Assembly: GCA_016708345.1 (NCBI GenBank) | Contig: JADJFX010000036.1 | Location: 1-64,000, forward strand | Source of the DNA: Candidatus Rhodoferax bjergmarkensis | Lineage (GTDB): Bacteria; Pseudomonadota; Gammaproteobacteria; Burkholderiales; Burkholderiaceae_C | Length of the DNA stretch: 64,000 bases | Direction: 5' to 3' | Shown: piece by piece, positions 29,108 to 38,304 of the stretch | Position numbering within the stretch: the first letter of the stretch is position 1 | How the letters are laid out: the number at the start of each line of letters is the position of its first letter | Position numbers and translations under genes: made by a program | The notes under the pieces: model-generated | What the model was told of the DNA's origin: nothing | Databases searched by the model: none | What the model saw: the letters and a program-made list of their open reading frames with translations, nothing else

Positions 29108-29686
29108 TTAACCTACGGGACGAACACCAATGAGCAAGCCGTGCAGCCACAGTGCAAAGGCAATCCATGCACCGACACCCACCGCGACCGTGATGCCGGT
29201 AGCACCCGCAGTGCCGCTGGGGTAGCGGGTGCCTTGCGCCACATCACGGCGGCGGGCCGCGCTGAAACACAAAACAGACCACACCAGAAATGCGCCAAAC
29301 AACAGCACATGCGCCACATTGCCGTTGGCCAGCAAATGCGCCAGTGCCCACACCTTCACGCCAAGCACCATCGGGTGATGCAAGCGGGCCTTGATGCCAT
29401 TGCCCGGCACGTAGGCGGCCGCCAGCAGCACAAAGGCGATCAGCGTGAGCAGTGAAGCCAGATGGCGCATGGCCACCGGGGGTGCCCACAGCTGAACCGG
29501 CTGCTGACGGGCCAGGCCAAAGCCCCAGACGATCAGCCCGAACCCGATCAGGGAAAGCACCGAATAAAGACCTTTCCAGGGCAGTTCGCCCAAGCTGGCC
29601 CGTGCATGCGTGCGCCAGCCATCCGCGAAGATTCGAACCGAGTGCACGCCCAGAAAAATCACCAGCCCCAAGATCAAATACGTCAT
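29108..29686 (-). CDS. NnrU-family membrane protein
   Basis: 192 residues with about six membrane helices (MTYLILGLVIFLGVHSVRIF, then LLTLIAFVLLAAAYVPG). Start chosen at 29686 because AAGGAG lies 8 bases upstream; the longer start would place that site inside the coding sequence. NnrU-family proteins are linked to nitric-oxide or nitrite metabolism in denitrifiers, and the methyltransferase-like fold suggests an isoprenylcysteine-methyltransferase relative. It is followed 3 bases later by the Pat-like gene, suggesting cotranscription. No denitrification genes are nearby. Confidence 0.8.
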   Translation of the reverse strand: MTYLILGLVIFLGVHSVRIFADGWRTHARASLGELPWKGLYSVLSLIGFGLIVWGFGLARQQPVQLWAPPVAMRHLASLLTLIAFVLLAAAYVPGNGIKARLHHPMVLGVKVWALAHLLANGNVAHVLLFGAFLVWSVLCFSAARRRDVAQGTRYPSGTAGATGITVAVGVGAWIAFALWLHGLLIGVRPVG

Positions 29687-29732
29687 TGAAAACTCCTTCA
29701 CTTCACTTTATGAATTTCATCTATGAGCCCAG

Positions 29733-31328
29733 CTATGAGCCCAAAACCCTGTTTTTCCCCGCGCGCTTGGCCAGGTACATGGCCTGGTCTGCGCGTTTGA
29801 TGGCTTCATGACCCGTCTCGTCAGCGGCCAGTTGCGCAACACCCGCACTGAAGGTGATCAGTATTTTTTCAGCGCCGGACAAAAACAGGCGCTTGGTGAG
29901 CTCGCGTTGCAAACGGGTCATGGCTTCGATGCCGCTTTCCAGGACAGTATCAGGCATCAGGATGACAAACTCCTCACCGCCATAGCGGGCCAGCGTGTCC
30001 TGCGGGCGCATGACTTCACGGGCCACAGCGGCCAAGTGGGTCAATGCACCATCTCCGCTGGCGTGACCCAGCCGGTCATTGAGTTTTTTGAAGTTGTCCA
30101 GATCCAGCAGAGACATGCACAGCGGCGTTTCCTTGCGCCGGAAGTTGGAAACTTCGCGGTCCAGTGCTTCGTCCAGACCTTTGCGGTTGAGCGCGCCGGT
30201 CAGCGGGTCATGGCGGGCCTGCGCGCTGACACGGTCAAGTTCCTGGTGCAGCTTGGCAATTTCGGCATCGGTGGCCTGCACCTTTTCACGCATGACGCGC
30301 AGTTCATCGCGCGCAGTCAGGCTGTCGCTGGCCATGTGGCGGGTTGCACCCACAACGTCTTTCAAAACCGGCGCAATTTCGGCAATGGTTTTGGCCTGCT
30401 CGATCAGGCGGGCGTTTTCTTCCATCCGGTCATGAAACACCCCGGTGGATTCGGTCATCTGCGACAGGCGGTCAATAAAGGTGGCCAGCATCTTGCGCAT
30501 TTCTTCCTGCGCCTCCAGTGCCCGGCCTTTGGCTTCGGTCTGCTTGAAGATGACGTCTTTGAGGCGTCGCTCCACATCGTCAAGCCGTCGCAGGGTCAGC
30601 GGCGGGGCGGAAGCGGACATCAGCGCATCCACCTGGCCCTTGAGCCAGTTGTCGTCCACGCTGAGCTCGCCAATGTTTTCAATGATGAGGTGCAGCAGCT
30701 TGAGCAAGGTGAGCTTGATCTCGGCCTGGTCCTCTGCCGCAAACGACAGGCGATGACCAAAATTGCCCAACATCAGTTTGACAGCGGGCAGATCGGCCCC
30801 CGGCTGGCGCATGGCCTTGAGCAGGGTTTGCGCTTGCTCAACAAAACGGACATCCTCGTTGCCAAGGGCTGGCATGGCGAATTCAATCAAGCGTGCAATT
30901 TGTTCCAAAAATTCAGCCGTCAGGGCCGGAGCGCCTGCCGTGGACGAAGCAGGAGCCAACCCAGGCGCTGCATAAGATGAACTGGTGGCTGCAGGCAATG
31001 CCAGCACAGTACCAGACGCATTGGCAGTGACCGGGTCGGCGGGCGGGCTGAAGCCTCCGTAGGCCATCAAGGCCGTTTTGACACCCGCCCAATTGAGCTG
31101 GTTGATGGCGGAATCCAGCAAACCGCGCTGCTTTTGTTGCCCCGGTGTTTTCAGGGGCAGGGCCTGCGCAATATCGCGCAATCGGTCAAGCGGAAAAGCA
31201 GGCTCGATCGGCAAGCCAGCAATCTCGCAATATATTTTTTGGTAGTTGGCAGGAATGGGAGGCAGCTTGCGAAGCGTCAGCTGTTTGACGGTTTCGCGCG
31301 CTATTTCAAATGGTTTGGCTTCACTCAT
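29733..31328 (-). CDS. Diguanylate cyclase (GGDEF domain), soluble
   Basis: 531 residues without membrane helices. The N-terminal region (about 1-330) includes a conserved opening (FEIARETVKQLTLRKLPPIP) and long helices likely forming a coiled coil. The C-terminal GGDEF domain (about 365-530) has DPLTGALNRKGLDEAL, DLDNFKKLNDRLGH and the catalytic ARYGGEEF. RPQD five residues before GGEEF is a normal RxxD product-inhibition site. It should make c-di-GMP from two GTP. An ala/ser/pro-rich linker lies near residue 110. It is a single gene with a repeat copy just upstream. Confidence 0.92.
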   Translation of the reverse strand: MSEAKPFEIARETVKQLTLRKLPPIPANYQKIYCEIAGLPIEPAFPLDRLRDIAQALPLKTPGQQKQRGLLDSAINQLNWAGVKTALMAYGGFSPPADPVTANASGTVLALPAATSSSYAAPGLAPASSTAGAPALTAEFLEQIARLIEFAMPALGNEDVRFVEQAQTLLKAMRQPGADLPAVKLMLGNFGHRLSFAAEDQAEIKLTLLKLLHLIIENIGELSVDDNWLKGQVDALMSASAPPLTLRRLDDVERRLKDVIFKQTEAKGRALEAQEEMRKMLATFIDRLSQMTESTGVFHDRMEENARLIEQAKTIAEIAPVLKDVVGATRHMASDSLTARDELRVMREKVQATDAEIAKLHQELDRVSAQARHDPLTGALNRKGLDEALDREVSNFRRKETPLCMSLLDLDNFKKLNDRLGHASGDGALTHLAAVAREVMRPQDTLARYGGEEFVILMPDTVLESGIEAMTRLQRELTKRLFLSGAEKILITFSAGVAQLAADETGHEAIKRADQAMYLAKRAGKNRVLGS

Positions 31329-31747
31329 GGCTAATTTGCTATGTTTTTAATAGCTGCTTGCGCTTGTTCTACCTGCGTAAACGGCTATATTCATCATAAA
31401 TCTCTGGCCGAGATCACTTTCTGTCCAGAAAACGGCTGGCCACTGCGGCTGTTTCATCCGGTCTTTTGTACCCCAAAGTATCATCGTTTTCAGTTTCAAC
31501 ATTTTGCGCTGAGCCACGTATTGCAATAAGGCAATGTCCAATCATCTGGCCAAGGCACTGCCCGCGCGCTGCGTCAGGCCCAACAGTCCCAAAGTGGTCT
31601 TCATGGGGCTGGACTCTACACGTTCGCAGGGTCTTTTGCGTGACGTGCTGACAAACACCAATCCCGTGAGCTGCCAAACGGCGGGATTAAAATAAAAGAG
31701 CTATGGGCCACGGGGGCTCCAAGGCGCAAACTTAACTGTGGGTATTT
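31329..31747. other. Intergenic region with dispersed repeat
   Basis: 419 bases between divergently transcribed genes. It has a repeat copy at the left (31338-31395). Nothing else recognisable was found; short open frames lack homology. Promoters for both flanking genes should lie here. Confidence 0.4.
31338..31395 (+). repeat. Dispersed repeat copy 4
   Basis: GCTATGTTTTTAATAGCTGCTTGCGC, about 10 bases, TGCGTAAACGGCTAT. It lies 10 bases upstream of the diguanylate cyclase start, so it forms part of that gene's leader or promoter. Confidence 0.7.
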
Positions 31748-33895
31748 ATGAAAAAAGTCGTCAGCGTCAGCTTGGGTGCCAGTGACCAGGATTTCGAATT
31801 TGTGGCCCCTTTCATGGGCAAACAAATCACTGTGCAGCGCGTGGGCACCAACGGCAGCACCGACAAAGCCGTCAAACTGCTCAAACACTGGGAAGCGCAT
31901 GCCGATGCCTTGGGCCTGGGGGTGGTGAAGGACTGCTACACGGTGGGCGCAAGGCGTTTCATTGAAAAAGACAGCATCCGCATGAAAAGCGTGGTCAAGC
32001 GTATTCCGGTCACAACCGGGGGCCGCTTGAACGACATTCTGCAAGAGTGGGCCTTGCGCCATGCGCAGGTCAAATTGGGCAATTACTTCAACAACGCCAG
32101 AGTTCTTTTCTTCTCCGGCATGACCAATTACAAGCTGGCGCAGTGCATGGCGGAGTACACCCAGAATTTGCAGTTTGCCGACCCGCTGCTGCAATTGGGC
32201 GTGCCCAAGCTGCTGACCTCGCTCAGTGCGCTGGAGCTGTATGCCTCGGGCTCGCACTATGTCTCGGACTGGGCTTTGCCCTCTGTCATGTCGTCTGGCC
32301 CCGTCAAGGAGTGGACCCGCTTTGTTCTGCGCAAGGCCATGCAAAAAGCCACAGTGATTGTGGCTCCCGTGCATGAGCTCGATGACTTCACTGCAGAGGA
32401 ACTCGCTGGCAAGACCATCATCACCTCGTCGGTGAACGACGAGCGCCTGGTTCAATTCAAGGACAAGGGGGTCTATTTGGTGATTGACGGCTCGCTGAAC
32501 CTCAATGAGCATGTGCTGGGCCCCAATATTCTGGACGCCATGATTCTTGCCGCCACCGGCAAGGAGCCGCAAGACCTGCTGGAAGACGATTACCTTGAAA
32601 TCATCACCGATCTGCAGATGGAGCCGCGCATTATTTACCCTGACGGTTTCAAGCGCATCAATCGTTTTGCCTTCGTGATTCACCCCTTGTCGCAGGAGTA
32701 TTTCAAAAAAGTCAAGCCGGTTGAATTGCTGTCACACGTGTCGCCACCGATGTTCATGAACTCGCTGGAAAAAGCGATGGCTTACGCGCCGCCTTTTGTT
32801 TATTCCAAGGTGACCGGCATCAAGTCGCCCACCGGGGTGGAAACCGAGGGCTGGCTGATTTCGGTGGGTGGAACGCCCAAGGAAATCATGGCCCACAGCC
32901 CTGAATTCACTTACCGCCGTTTGCTGGCCGCCGCTGACATGGCCAAGCGCCTGGGGGCGCAGATCATGGGCTTGGGTGCGTTCACCAAGGTGGTGGGCGA
33001 TGCCGGTCTGACCGTGGCCAAACGCGCTCCGCTGCCGATTACCACGGGCAACAGCTACAGCGCATCGGGTGCCCTGTGGGCCGCGCATGATGCGATGCTG
33101 CGGCTGGGTTTGTTGCCTGCGACGGAGAAAGGTAAAAAAGTTCATTTCAAGGCGATGGTGGTGGGGGCTACCGGGGCGATTGGCTCGGTCTGTGCGCGCC
33201 TGCTGGCGATGGTGGCCGAAGAGGTCTACCTGGTGTCGCCGGAAACGGCCAAGTTGCTGTCCCTCAAAGAGTCCATCCTGAAAGACACGCCCAGTGCCAA
33301 GCTTTTCCTGTCGGCCCATGCCGACAAGGACATTGCAGACATGGACATGATCGTGACTGCCACGTCTGGCGCAGGCAAAAAGGTGCTCGACATCATGAAG
33401 GTCAAGCCCGGCTGCGTCATTACCGATGTGGCACGTCCGCTGGACCTGCCCGCCAGCGAAGTGGCCAAGCGCCCGGATGTGCTGGTGATCGAATCAGGTG
33501 AAATTTTGCTGCCCGGCGATGTGCAGATGAAAAACATCGGCCTGCCCAAAAACGTGGCTTACGCCTGTCTGGCTGAAACCATTGTGCTGGCGCTGGAAGG
33601 GCGGTTTGAGAACTTCACCGTGGGCCGTGGCATTGAGTGGGAGAAGGTGCGTGAGATTTATCGCCTGGGGCTCAAGCATGGCATGAAGCTGGCCGCCATT
33701 TCGGGGGTCAATGGCGTGTTTTCCAACGCCGACATTGCCCACGTGCGCAAGCTGGCACTGGCCGCGCGAGCCAAGCAGGCCGCACCCGCCAAAACAGCGG
33801 TCAAAAAGGCTACTGCCAGCAAAAAAGTGGTGCCTGCCAAGGCGGCGGTTACCGCCAAGCGAGTCGCTGCACCCCGCAAAAAAGCGGTTGCCTGA
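31748..33895 (+). CDS. Acyl-ACP-reductase-like dehydrogenase with long N-terminal domain
   Basis: 715 residues. The C-terminal half (about 380-680) resembles long-chain acyl-ACP reductase (AAR) in motif order: KRLGAQIMGLGAFTKVVGDAG, ITTGNSYSASGALWA, Rossmann loop MVVGATGAIGSVCARLLA with a following Cys, IVTATSGAGKKVLD, and YACLAETIVLALEGRFENFTVGR. The N-terminal about 370 residues (VSLGASDQDFEFVAPFMGK) match nothing I recognise. The last 45 residues are a Lys/Ala-rich basic tail like that of the phasin. A fatty-acyl or aldehyde substrate is inferred from family only. A strong terminator follows. Annotated as a generic predicted dehydrogenase in many genomes, I believe. Confidence 0.65.
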   Translation: MKKVVSVSLGASDQDFEFVAPFMGKQITVQRVGTNGSTDKAVKLLKHWEAHADALGLGVVKDCYTVGARRFIEKDSIRMKSVVKRIPVTTGGRLNDILQEWALRHAQVKLGNYFNNARVLFFSGMTNYKLAQCMAEYTQNLQFADPLLQLGVPKLLTSLSALELYASGSHYVSDWALPSVMSSGPVKEWTRFVLRKAMQKATVIVAPVHELDDFTAEELAGKTIITSSVNDERLVQFKDKGVYLVIDGSLNLNEHVLGPNILDAMILAATGKEPQDLLEDDYLEIITDLQMEPRIIYPDGFKRINRFAFVIHPLSQEYFKKVKPVELLSHVSPPMFMNSLEKAMAYAPPFVYSKVTGIKSPTGVETEGWLISVGGTPKEIMAHSPEFTYRRLLAAADMAKRLGAQIMGLGAFTKVVGDAGLTVAKRAPLPITTGNSYSASGALWAAHDAMLRLGLLPATEKGKKVHFKAMVVGATGAIGSVCARLLAMVAEEVYLVSPETAKLLSLKESILKDTPSAKLFLSAHADKDIADMDMIVTATSGAGKKVLDIMKVKPGCVITDVARPLDLPASEVAKRPDVLVIESGEILLPGDVQMKNIGLPKNVAYACLAETIVLALEGRFENFTVGRGIEWEKVREIYRLGLKHGMKLAAISGVNGVFSNADIAHVRKLALAARAKQAAPAKTAVKKATASKKVVPAKAAVTAKRVAAPRKKAVA

Positions 33896-33927
33896 AGATG
33901 GTTGAGGTTTGACGGTTTGAGCCTTTC

Positions 33928-33952
33928 AATAGGGGCCGGGGCGGCCCCTATT
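33928..33952 (+). terminator. Strong hairpin terminator after the dehydrogenase
   Basis: AATAGGGGCC and GGCCCCTATT form a perfect 10-bp stem around a GGGGC loop, 33 bases past the stop. The following GCTTTGC is only weakly T-rich. Confidence 0.75.
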
Positions 33953-34012
33953 GCTTTGCAGGGCAATTTGTTTACACTGCAATTTCATTGACAAAAACTG
34001 ACAGGAGGTTTG

Positions 34013-34441
34013 ATGAAACCGGTTATCCAATTATTCAAAAAGCGCAGCGCCACCATCTACCAGGTCGCTCCTTCGGTCACTGTGTTTGACGCCCTGCGTT
34101 TGTTGGCCGACTATGGTGTGGGGGCCATCCTTGTCATGGACAACGGCAAGCTGGTGGGGGTTTTGTCTGAGCGTGACTACACCCGCAAAGTGGCGCTGCA
34201 GGGCAAGAGCTCAAAGGAAATCAAGGTCGAAGAGATCATGACCCGTGATCTGATCACAGTCTCGCCAGCGACCGGCACACGCGACTGCATGAACCTGATG
34301 AGCCAGAAGAAAATTCGCCATCTGCCGGTGGTCGATGGCGCCAAGGTGTTTGGCATGATCTCCATCCGCGACATCATGGACGACATCATTGCCGAGCATG
34401 AGCTCACCATTGCCCAGCTCACCAATTACATCAGCGGCTAG
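34013..34441 (+). CDS. Tandem CBS-domain protein
   Basis: 142 residues made almost wholly of two CBS domains (about 10-65 and 75-135), with GVGAILVMDNGKLVGVLSERDY and IRHLPVVDGAKVFGMISIRD. A perfect AGGAGG lies 4 bases before the ATG. Stand-alone CBS pairs bind adenine nucleotides and regulate partner enzymes or report energy state. The partner is unknown. Its end overlaps the converging MocA-like gene by 11 bases. Confidence 0.9.
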   Translation: MKPVIQLFKKRSATIYQVAPSVTVFDALRLLADYGVGAILVMDNGKLVGVLSERDYTRKVALQGKSSKEIKVEEIMTRDLITVSPATGTRDCMNLMSQKKIRHLPVVDGAKVFGMISIRDIMDDIIAEHELTIAQLTNYISG

Positions 34442-34982
34442 TCAGTTGCTGCACCAGCGCCTGCGCTGCGTGCAGGTCGGCCACGGTGTCAATGTCAAAC
34501 ACGCAGCCCACATCATTTACTATCAATTCAATAGCTGCTCGCGCAATAACCACGCGCGCAGCACCCTTTTTTCCTCTTAAATTCAGCAAAGCCTCCCGGC
34601 AACTTGCCTGAAAACCAACTGGGTGCCCGCGTTGCCCCTGGTAAACCGGCACCACCACTTCATGCGCATCCAGCGCCGCCGCAATGGCCCGCAAGGTGGC
34701 ACTTTGGACCAGGGGCAGGTCACCCGGCAAAATCAGCCAGCCACCAGATGCCGGATTGGATTGCCATGTGGCTCGCACCGCAGCGGCGATCGAGTCGCCC
34801 ATGCCCGGGTGTTCACCGTCCTCCAGATGCCATGGCAGGCCGCTGGCACGCACCGCATCCAGCGTGTGCTGCAGCACCGTTTTGCCGGCCAGCCTGGCCT
34901 GCAGTTTGTGCGTGGTGCCTCCTGAAGCCAAAAAACGTTTGCCGTGACCACAGGCCAGAACAATGACGGTGGGCAGGTTCAA
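34431..34982 (-). CDS. MocA/MobA-like nucleotidyltransferase for molybdenum cofactor
   Basis: 183 residues, a small GT-A-type nucleotidyltransferase: signature VIVLACGHGKRFLASGG near the N-terminus, LILPGDLPLV in the middle and VGCVFDIDTVADL at the end. It lies after XdhC with a 4-base overlap, at the end of a molybdenum hydroxylase operon, so it probably makes the cytosine-dinucleotide form of the cofactor. A dispersed repeat copy (34520-34556) lies in frame near the 3' end and encodes ARAAIELIVND, a region that varies between family members. Start residue Met with EQA-type sequence is consistent. Confidence 0.85.
   Translation of the reverse strand: MNLPTVIVLACGHGKRFLASGGTTHKLQARLAGKTVLQHTLDAVRASGLPWHLEDGEHPGMGDSIAAAVRATWQSNPASGGWLILPGDLPLVQSATLRAIAAALDAHEVVVPVYQGQRGHPVGFQASCREALLNLRGKKGAARVVIARAAIELIVNDVGCVFDIDTVADLHAAQALVQQLTSR
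34520..34556 (+). repeat. Dispersed repeat copy 5 (inside CDS)
   Basis: ACTATCAATTCAATAGCTGCTCGCGCA then ACGCGCGCAGC. It lies in frame inside the minus-strand MocA-like gene and encodes ARAAIELI. Confidence 0.6.
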
Positions 34983-36004
34983 ACCCGTGCGCAGCCCGCT
35001 TGGACGGATGCGGCTGATGTTGTTGCTGATGCTGCCGAATTTTTGACCTGCACGATTTCCGCCACGATGGAGACGGCAATCTCGGCCGGCGTTTTGGCAC
35101 CCAACGCCAACCCAACCGGGCCATGCAAGCGGGCCAGGGCTTGCTCGCTCAAGTTGAAGTGCTGGGCCAGGCGTTGTTTGCGCAGGCTCTGGTTGCGCCG
35201 GGAACCGAGGGCTCCCACATAAAAAGCGCTGGACTGCAGCGCTTCGAGCAGCGCCATGTCGTCAAGTTTGGGGTCATGCGTCAGGGCCACAATGGCGGTG
35301 TGTGCATCGGGCACCAGCTCGCGCACCACGTCGTCGGGCATTCCCTTGAGATAGACAATGCCATGGTTGCCGGCATCCAGCGTGGCGGCATATTCTTCAC
35401 GCGGGTCGCACACCAGCACCTCAAAGTCAAGCATCTGCGCCATCTGCGCCACGGCCTTTGACAGCTGCCCCGCACCGATGAGCAGCAAACGCCATTGGGG
35501 GCCAAAAACGGTGCGCAAGGTGCTGCCATCAAAGTGCATGGCCTGGCCACGTGTGGCACTTGAGAGTTCGACCGCCCCGGTCGCCAGTGTCAGGGTGCGC
35601 TCTACCAGCTGGTGACTGGCGGTGCGCGAGAGCAATTGGATGATCCACGAAGGGTCGAGCAGCGGTTCCTGCACCAAGCGCAAGGTGCCCCCGCAAGGCA
35701 GGCCAAAACGCGCGGCCTCCTCCTGGCTGATGCCGTAGGCGATCATGCCGGGTCGCAGCAAAGGGTGGCGTCCCGCCTCGCAGCTGCCAAAACTGGCCTT
35801 GGTGCGGGCAATCAAATCATCCTCAACGCAACCACCCGATACCGAGCCGCTGACCACACCGTCATCGCGTACGGCCAGCAAGGCACCCGGCGGCCTGGGC
35901 GCGCTGCCCCAAGTCTGCACCACGGTGACCAGCGTGACCGCATGGCCTGTGCTGTGCCAAGCCAGCGCATCCTGCAAAACCCGCAGGTCAAGACTCTCCA
36001 TCAA
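34979..36004 (-). CDS. XdhC/CoxI-family molybdenum hydroxylase maturation protein
   Basis: 341 residues. N-terminal XdhC domain (VTLVTVVQTWGSAPRPPGA, SGSVSGGCVEDDLI, GLPCGGTLRL) and a C-terminal Rossmann-like domain (LLLIGAGQLSKAVAQMA, VALTHDPKLDDMALLEAL, YVGALGSRRNQSLR). These proteins bind molybdopterin cofactor, protect it and insert it with its sulfido ligand into apo-hydroxylase. It overlaps the catalytic subunit upstream by 4 bases and the MocA-like gene by 4 bases. Confidence 0.92.
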   Translation of the reverse strand: MMESLDLRVLQDALAWHSTGHAVTLVTVVQTWGSAPRPPGALLAVRDDGVVSGSVSGGCVEDDLIARTKASFGSCEAGRHPLLRPGMIAYGISQEEAARFGLPCGGTLRLVQEPLLDPSWIIQLLSRTASHQLVERTLTLATGAVELSSATRGQAMHFDGSTLRTVFGPQWRLLLIGAGQLSKAVAQMAQMLDFEVLVCDPREEYAATLDAGNHGIVYLKGMPDDVVRELVPDAHTAIVALTHDPKLDDMALLEALQSSAFYVGALGSRRNQSLRKQRLAQHFNLSEQALARLHGPVGLALGAKTPAEIAVSIVAEIVQVKNSAASATTSAASVQAGCARV

Positions 36005-38304
36005 GCCCCTCTTTTTGCTTTAGGTGCGCTTAACGTCTCTGCCTGCTCGATATTTTTCGCCGTCAGTGGCAATTTGCGCACGCGTTTTTTGGTGAGGGCA
36101 AACACGGCGTTGGCCACGGCGGGTGCAATCGGCGGCGTGCCCGGTTCGCCAACGCCGCCGGGTAGCTCGGTGCTGGGAATGATGTGGGTCTCAACCACAG
36201 GCATGGTGGCCATTTTGATGACGTCGTAATTTGTAAAGTTGCTTTGCTCCGCGCGACCACTTTTGATGGTGATCTCGCCCAGCAGCGCGGCGCTCAGGCC
36301 AAACACGATGGCGCTTTGCATCTGCGCCACGACCGTGTCAGGGTTGACCACCGTGCCACAGTCAATCACACAAACCACCCGGTGAACCCTGGGCGCGCCG
36401 TCGATCAGTGATATTTCGGCCACCTGCGCGCAAATAGAGCCAAAGGATTCGTGCAAGGCAATGCCACGGGCTCGCCCCTTGGGCAGGGCAACACCCCAAT
36501 CAGCCTTGGAGGCCGCCAATTCCAGCACAGCCTTGTGGCGCGGGTGGGCCGTGAGTAATTTGCGCCGGTACTCGTAGGGGTCTTTGCCCGCCGCGTGCGC
36601 CAACTCGTCCATGAAACATTCGGTGAAAAATGCGTTGTAAGAATGCCCCACGCTGCGCCAAAAACCCACCGGCACGGGCGTTTTGGATCTGACCTGGCTT
36701 ACCAAGAGATGGGGAATGTTGTAGGGCAACTCAAACGCCCCTTCGATCAGGTTTTTGTCCGGCACGCTGACCGCCAGCGCAGGCATCAGCCGCTCCATGG
36801 AGGCCAATCCAACAGACGGTGCCGACACCCGGTTGATCCAGCCATGGGGCTGGCCTTTGGCGTCGAGCGCAGCGCTGAAGCGCGACACCGCAGCTGGGCG
36901 GTACATATCGTGCTGCATGTCCTCCTCGCGCGACCAAGTCAGCTTGACGGGTACCCCGAAAGTATTCATGGCAATGGCCACGGCCTCTTCCACCATGTCA
37001 AACTCCAGCCGCCGGCCAAAACCTCCACCCAGATAAGGCACATGCAGGGTGACATTTTCGACATCGACGCCTGCCACTTTGGCCGCCTTTTGGCGGGCAA
37101 ACGAGGGCACTTGGGTTGAGTTCCAGACGGTCACTTTGCCGGCCTTGACCTGGGCAACACAATTGATGGGCTCCATGGCGGCATGCGCCAAAAAGGGAAC
37201 TTCGTATTCGGCCACCACCTTTCGATCGGACTGTTCGACGACCTTTTCAGCGTTGCCAACATCGCGAAAGCTGGCACTGAAGCCGAGCTCGAAGTCACGC
37301 CTTAGCTGTGCTGAAACGACTGCAGATGACAAATCTGCGTCAAGGCCTTCGTTCCATTGGATTGCGACCTTGTCCATCGCCATCCGGGCCCGCCATGTGT
37401 TGGTGGCAACGACCACGACCGCATTTTTTCCGATTTGAAAGATGTGCTTGACGCCGGGCACCGTGCCTACTGCCGTGGCGTCATAGGATTTGACCGTGCC
37501 CCCAAAAACCGGACAGTGCCGGATGGCGGCATACAGCATGTCCGGCACTCTGACGTCGATACCGAAGACAGCGCGGCCATTGGTTTTGTCCGGAATATCC
37601 GTGCGCGGCACCTGCTTGCCGATGAGGCGAAAGTTTTCGGGTGATTTCAAGACCACATCTTGCGGCGGGGTCAGCAAGGCCGCAGCTTTAGCGAGCTCGC
37701 CAAACCCCGCCTTGCGTCCGCTGGCGCTGTGACTGACCACCCCGCTGGCAACGCTGCACTCACTCGCGGGAACGCCCCATTGCCCGGCTGCCGCCTGAAC
37801 CAGCATAGCCCTGGCCGTTGCGCCAGCCAAGCGCATCGGCTCCCAGGCATCGCGCACACTCGACGAGCCGCCGGTGGCCTGCAAGGACATTTCATACCCC
37901 ATGCGCTGCAAAGATGCGCGCGCCAACCGAGCGGGCATGCCATCGTCGTCCGGCAAAAAGGGAGCCACATTGAGCAGCAAAACGGTGTTGGCATAAATTT
38001 TGGCGATCGGTGCCTGCTCCACGCTCACGCTCGCCCAATCTGCATCCATCTCATCGGCCACCAGCGTGGCCAGCGCGGTATAAACGCCCTGACCCATTTC
38101 TGACCGGGGTGAGGCCACGATGACCTGCCCGGCCGGGGTGATCTTCACCCAGCCATTCAATGCAACCTGCTCGCCGGTGGGGCGAAATACCTCCCGATCA
38201 CCCAGTCTTTTCATAGGTGCCGGGGCCGAGCAGCCTACCAGCAAGCCACCGGACAATACACTGCCGGTGATCAAGAAGCGACGGCGGTTCAAATCGGCGC
38301 TCAT
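36001..38304 (-). CDS. Molybdopterin-binding subunit of xanthine-dehydrogenase-family oxidoreductase (IorB-like)
   Basis: 767 residues from the ATG at 38304 (MSADLNRRRFLITGSVLSGG), chosen because it starts the Tat signal and overlaps the upstream stop by 4 bases. An RRRFLITG twin-arginine motif followed by LLVGC suggests export by Tat and possible lipid anchoring. Later motifs match isoquinoline 1-oxidoreductase beta-type proteins: DKTNGRAVFGIDVRVPDML, YLGGGFGRRLEFDMVEEA, PVGFWRSVGHSYNAFFTE and GGVGEPGTPPIAPAVANAV with the catalytic Glu. The substrate may be an aldehyde or N-heterocycle; sequence does not decide. Confidence 0.9.
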   Translation of the reverse strand: MSADLNRRRFLITGSVLSGGLLVGCSAPAPMKRLGDREVFRPTGEQVALNGWVKITPAGQVIVASPRSEMGQGVYTALATLVADEMDADWASVSVEQAPIAKIYANTVLLLNVAPFLPDDDGMPARLARASLQRMGYEMSLQATGGSSSVRDAWEPMRLAGATARAMLVQAAAGQWGVPASECSVASGVVSHSASGRKAGFGELAKAAALLTPPQDVVLKSPENFRLIGKQVPRTDIPDKTNGRAVFGIDVRVPDMLYAAIRHCPVFGGTVKSYDATAVGTVPGVKHIFQIGKNAVVVVATNTWRARMAMDKVAIQWNEGLDADLSSAVVSAQLRRDFELGFSASFRDVGNAEKVVEQSDRKVVAEYEVPFLAHAAMEPINCVAQVKAGKVTVWNSTQVPSFARQKAAKVAGVDVENVTLHVPYLGGGFGRRLEFDMVEEAVAIAMNTFGVPVKLTWSREEDMQHDMYRPAAVSRFSAALDAKGQPHGWINRVSAPSVGLASMERLMPALAVSVPDKNLIEGAFELPYNIPHLLVSQVRSKTPVPVGFWRSVGHSYNAFFTECFMDELAHAAGKDPYEYRRKLLTAHPRHKAVLELAASKADWGVALPKGRARGIALHESFGSICAQVAEISLIDGAPRVHRVVCVIDCGTVVNPDTVVAQMQSAIVFGLSAALLGEITIKSGRAEQSNFTNYDVIKMATMPVVETHIIPSTELPGGVGEPGTPPIAPAVANAVFALTKKRVRKLPLTAKNIEQAETLSAPKAKRGA

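Noticed and set aside
31616..32683. Long open frame antisense to the acyl-ACP-reductase-like gene
   Set aside because: It has no domain, and its composition follows codon structure of the real gene on the other strand.
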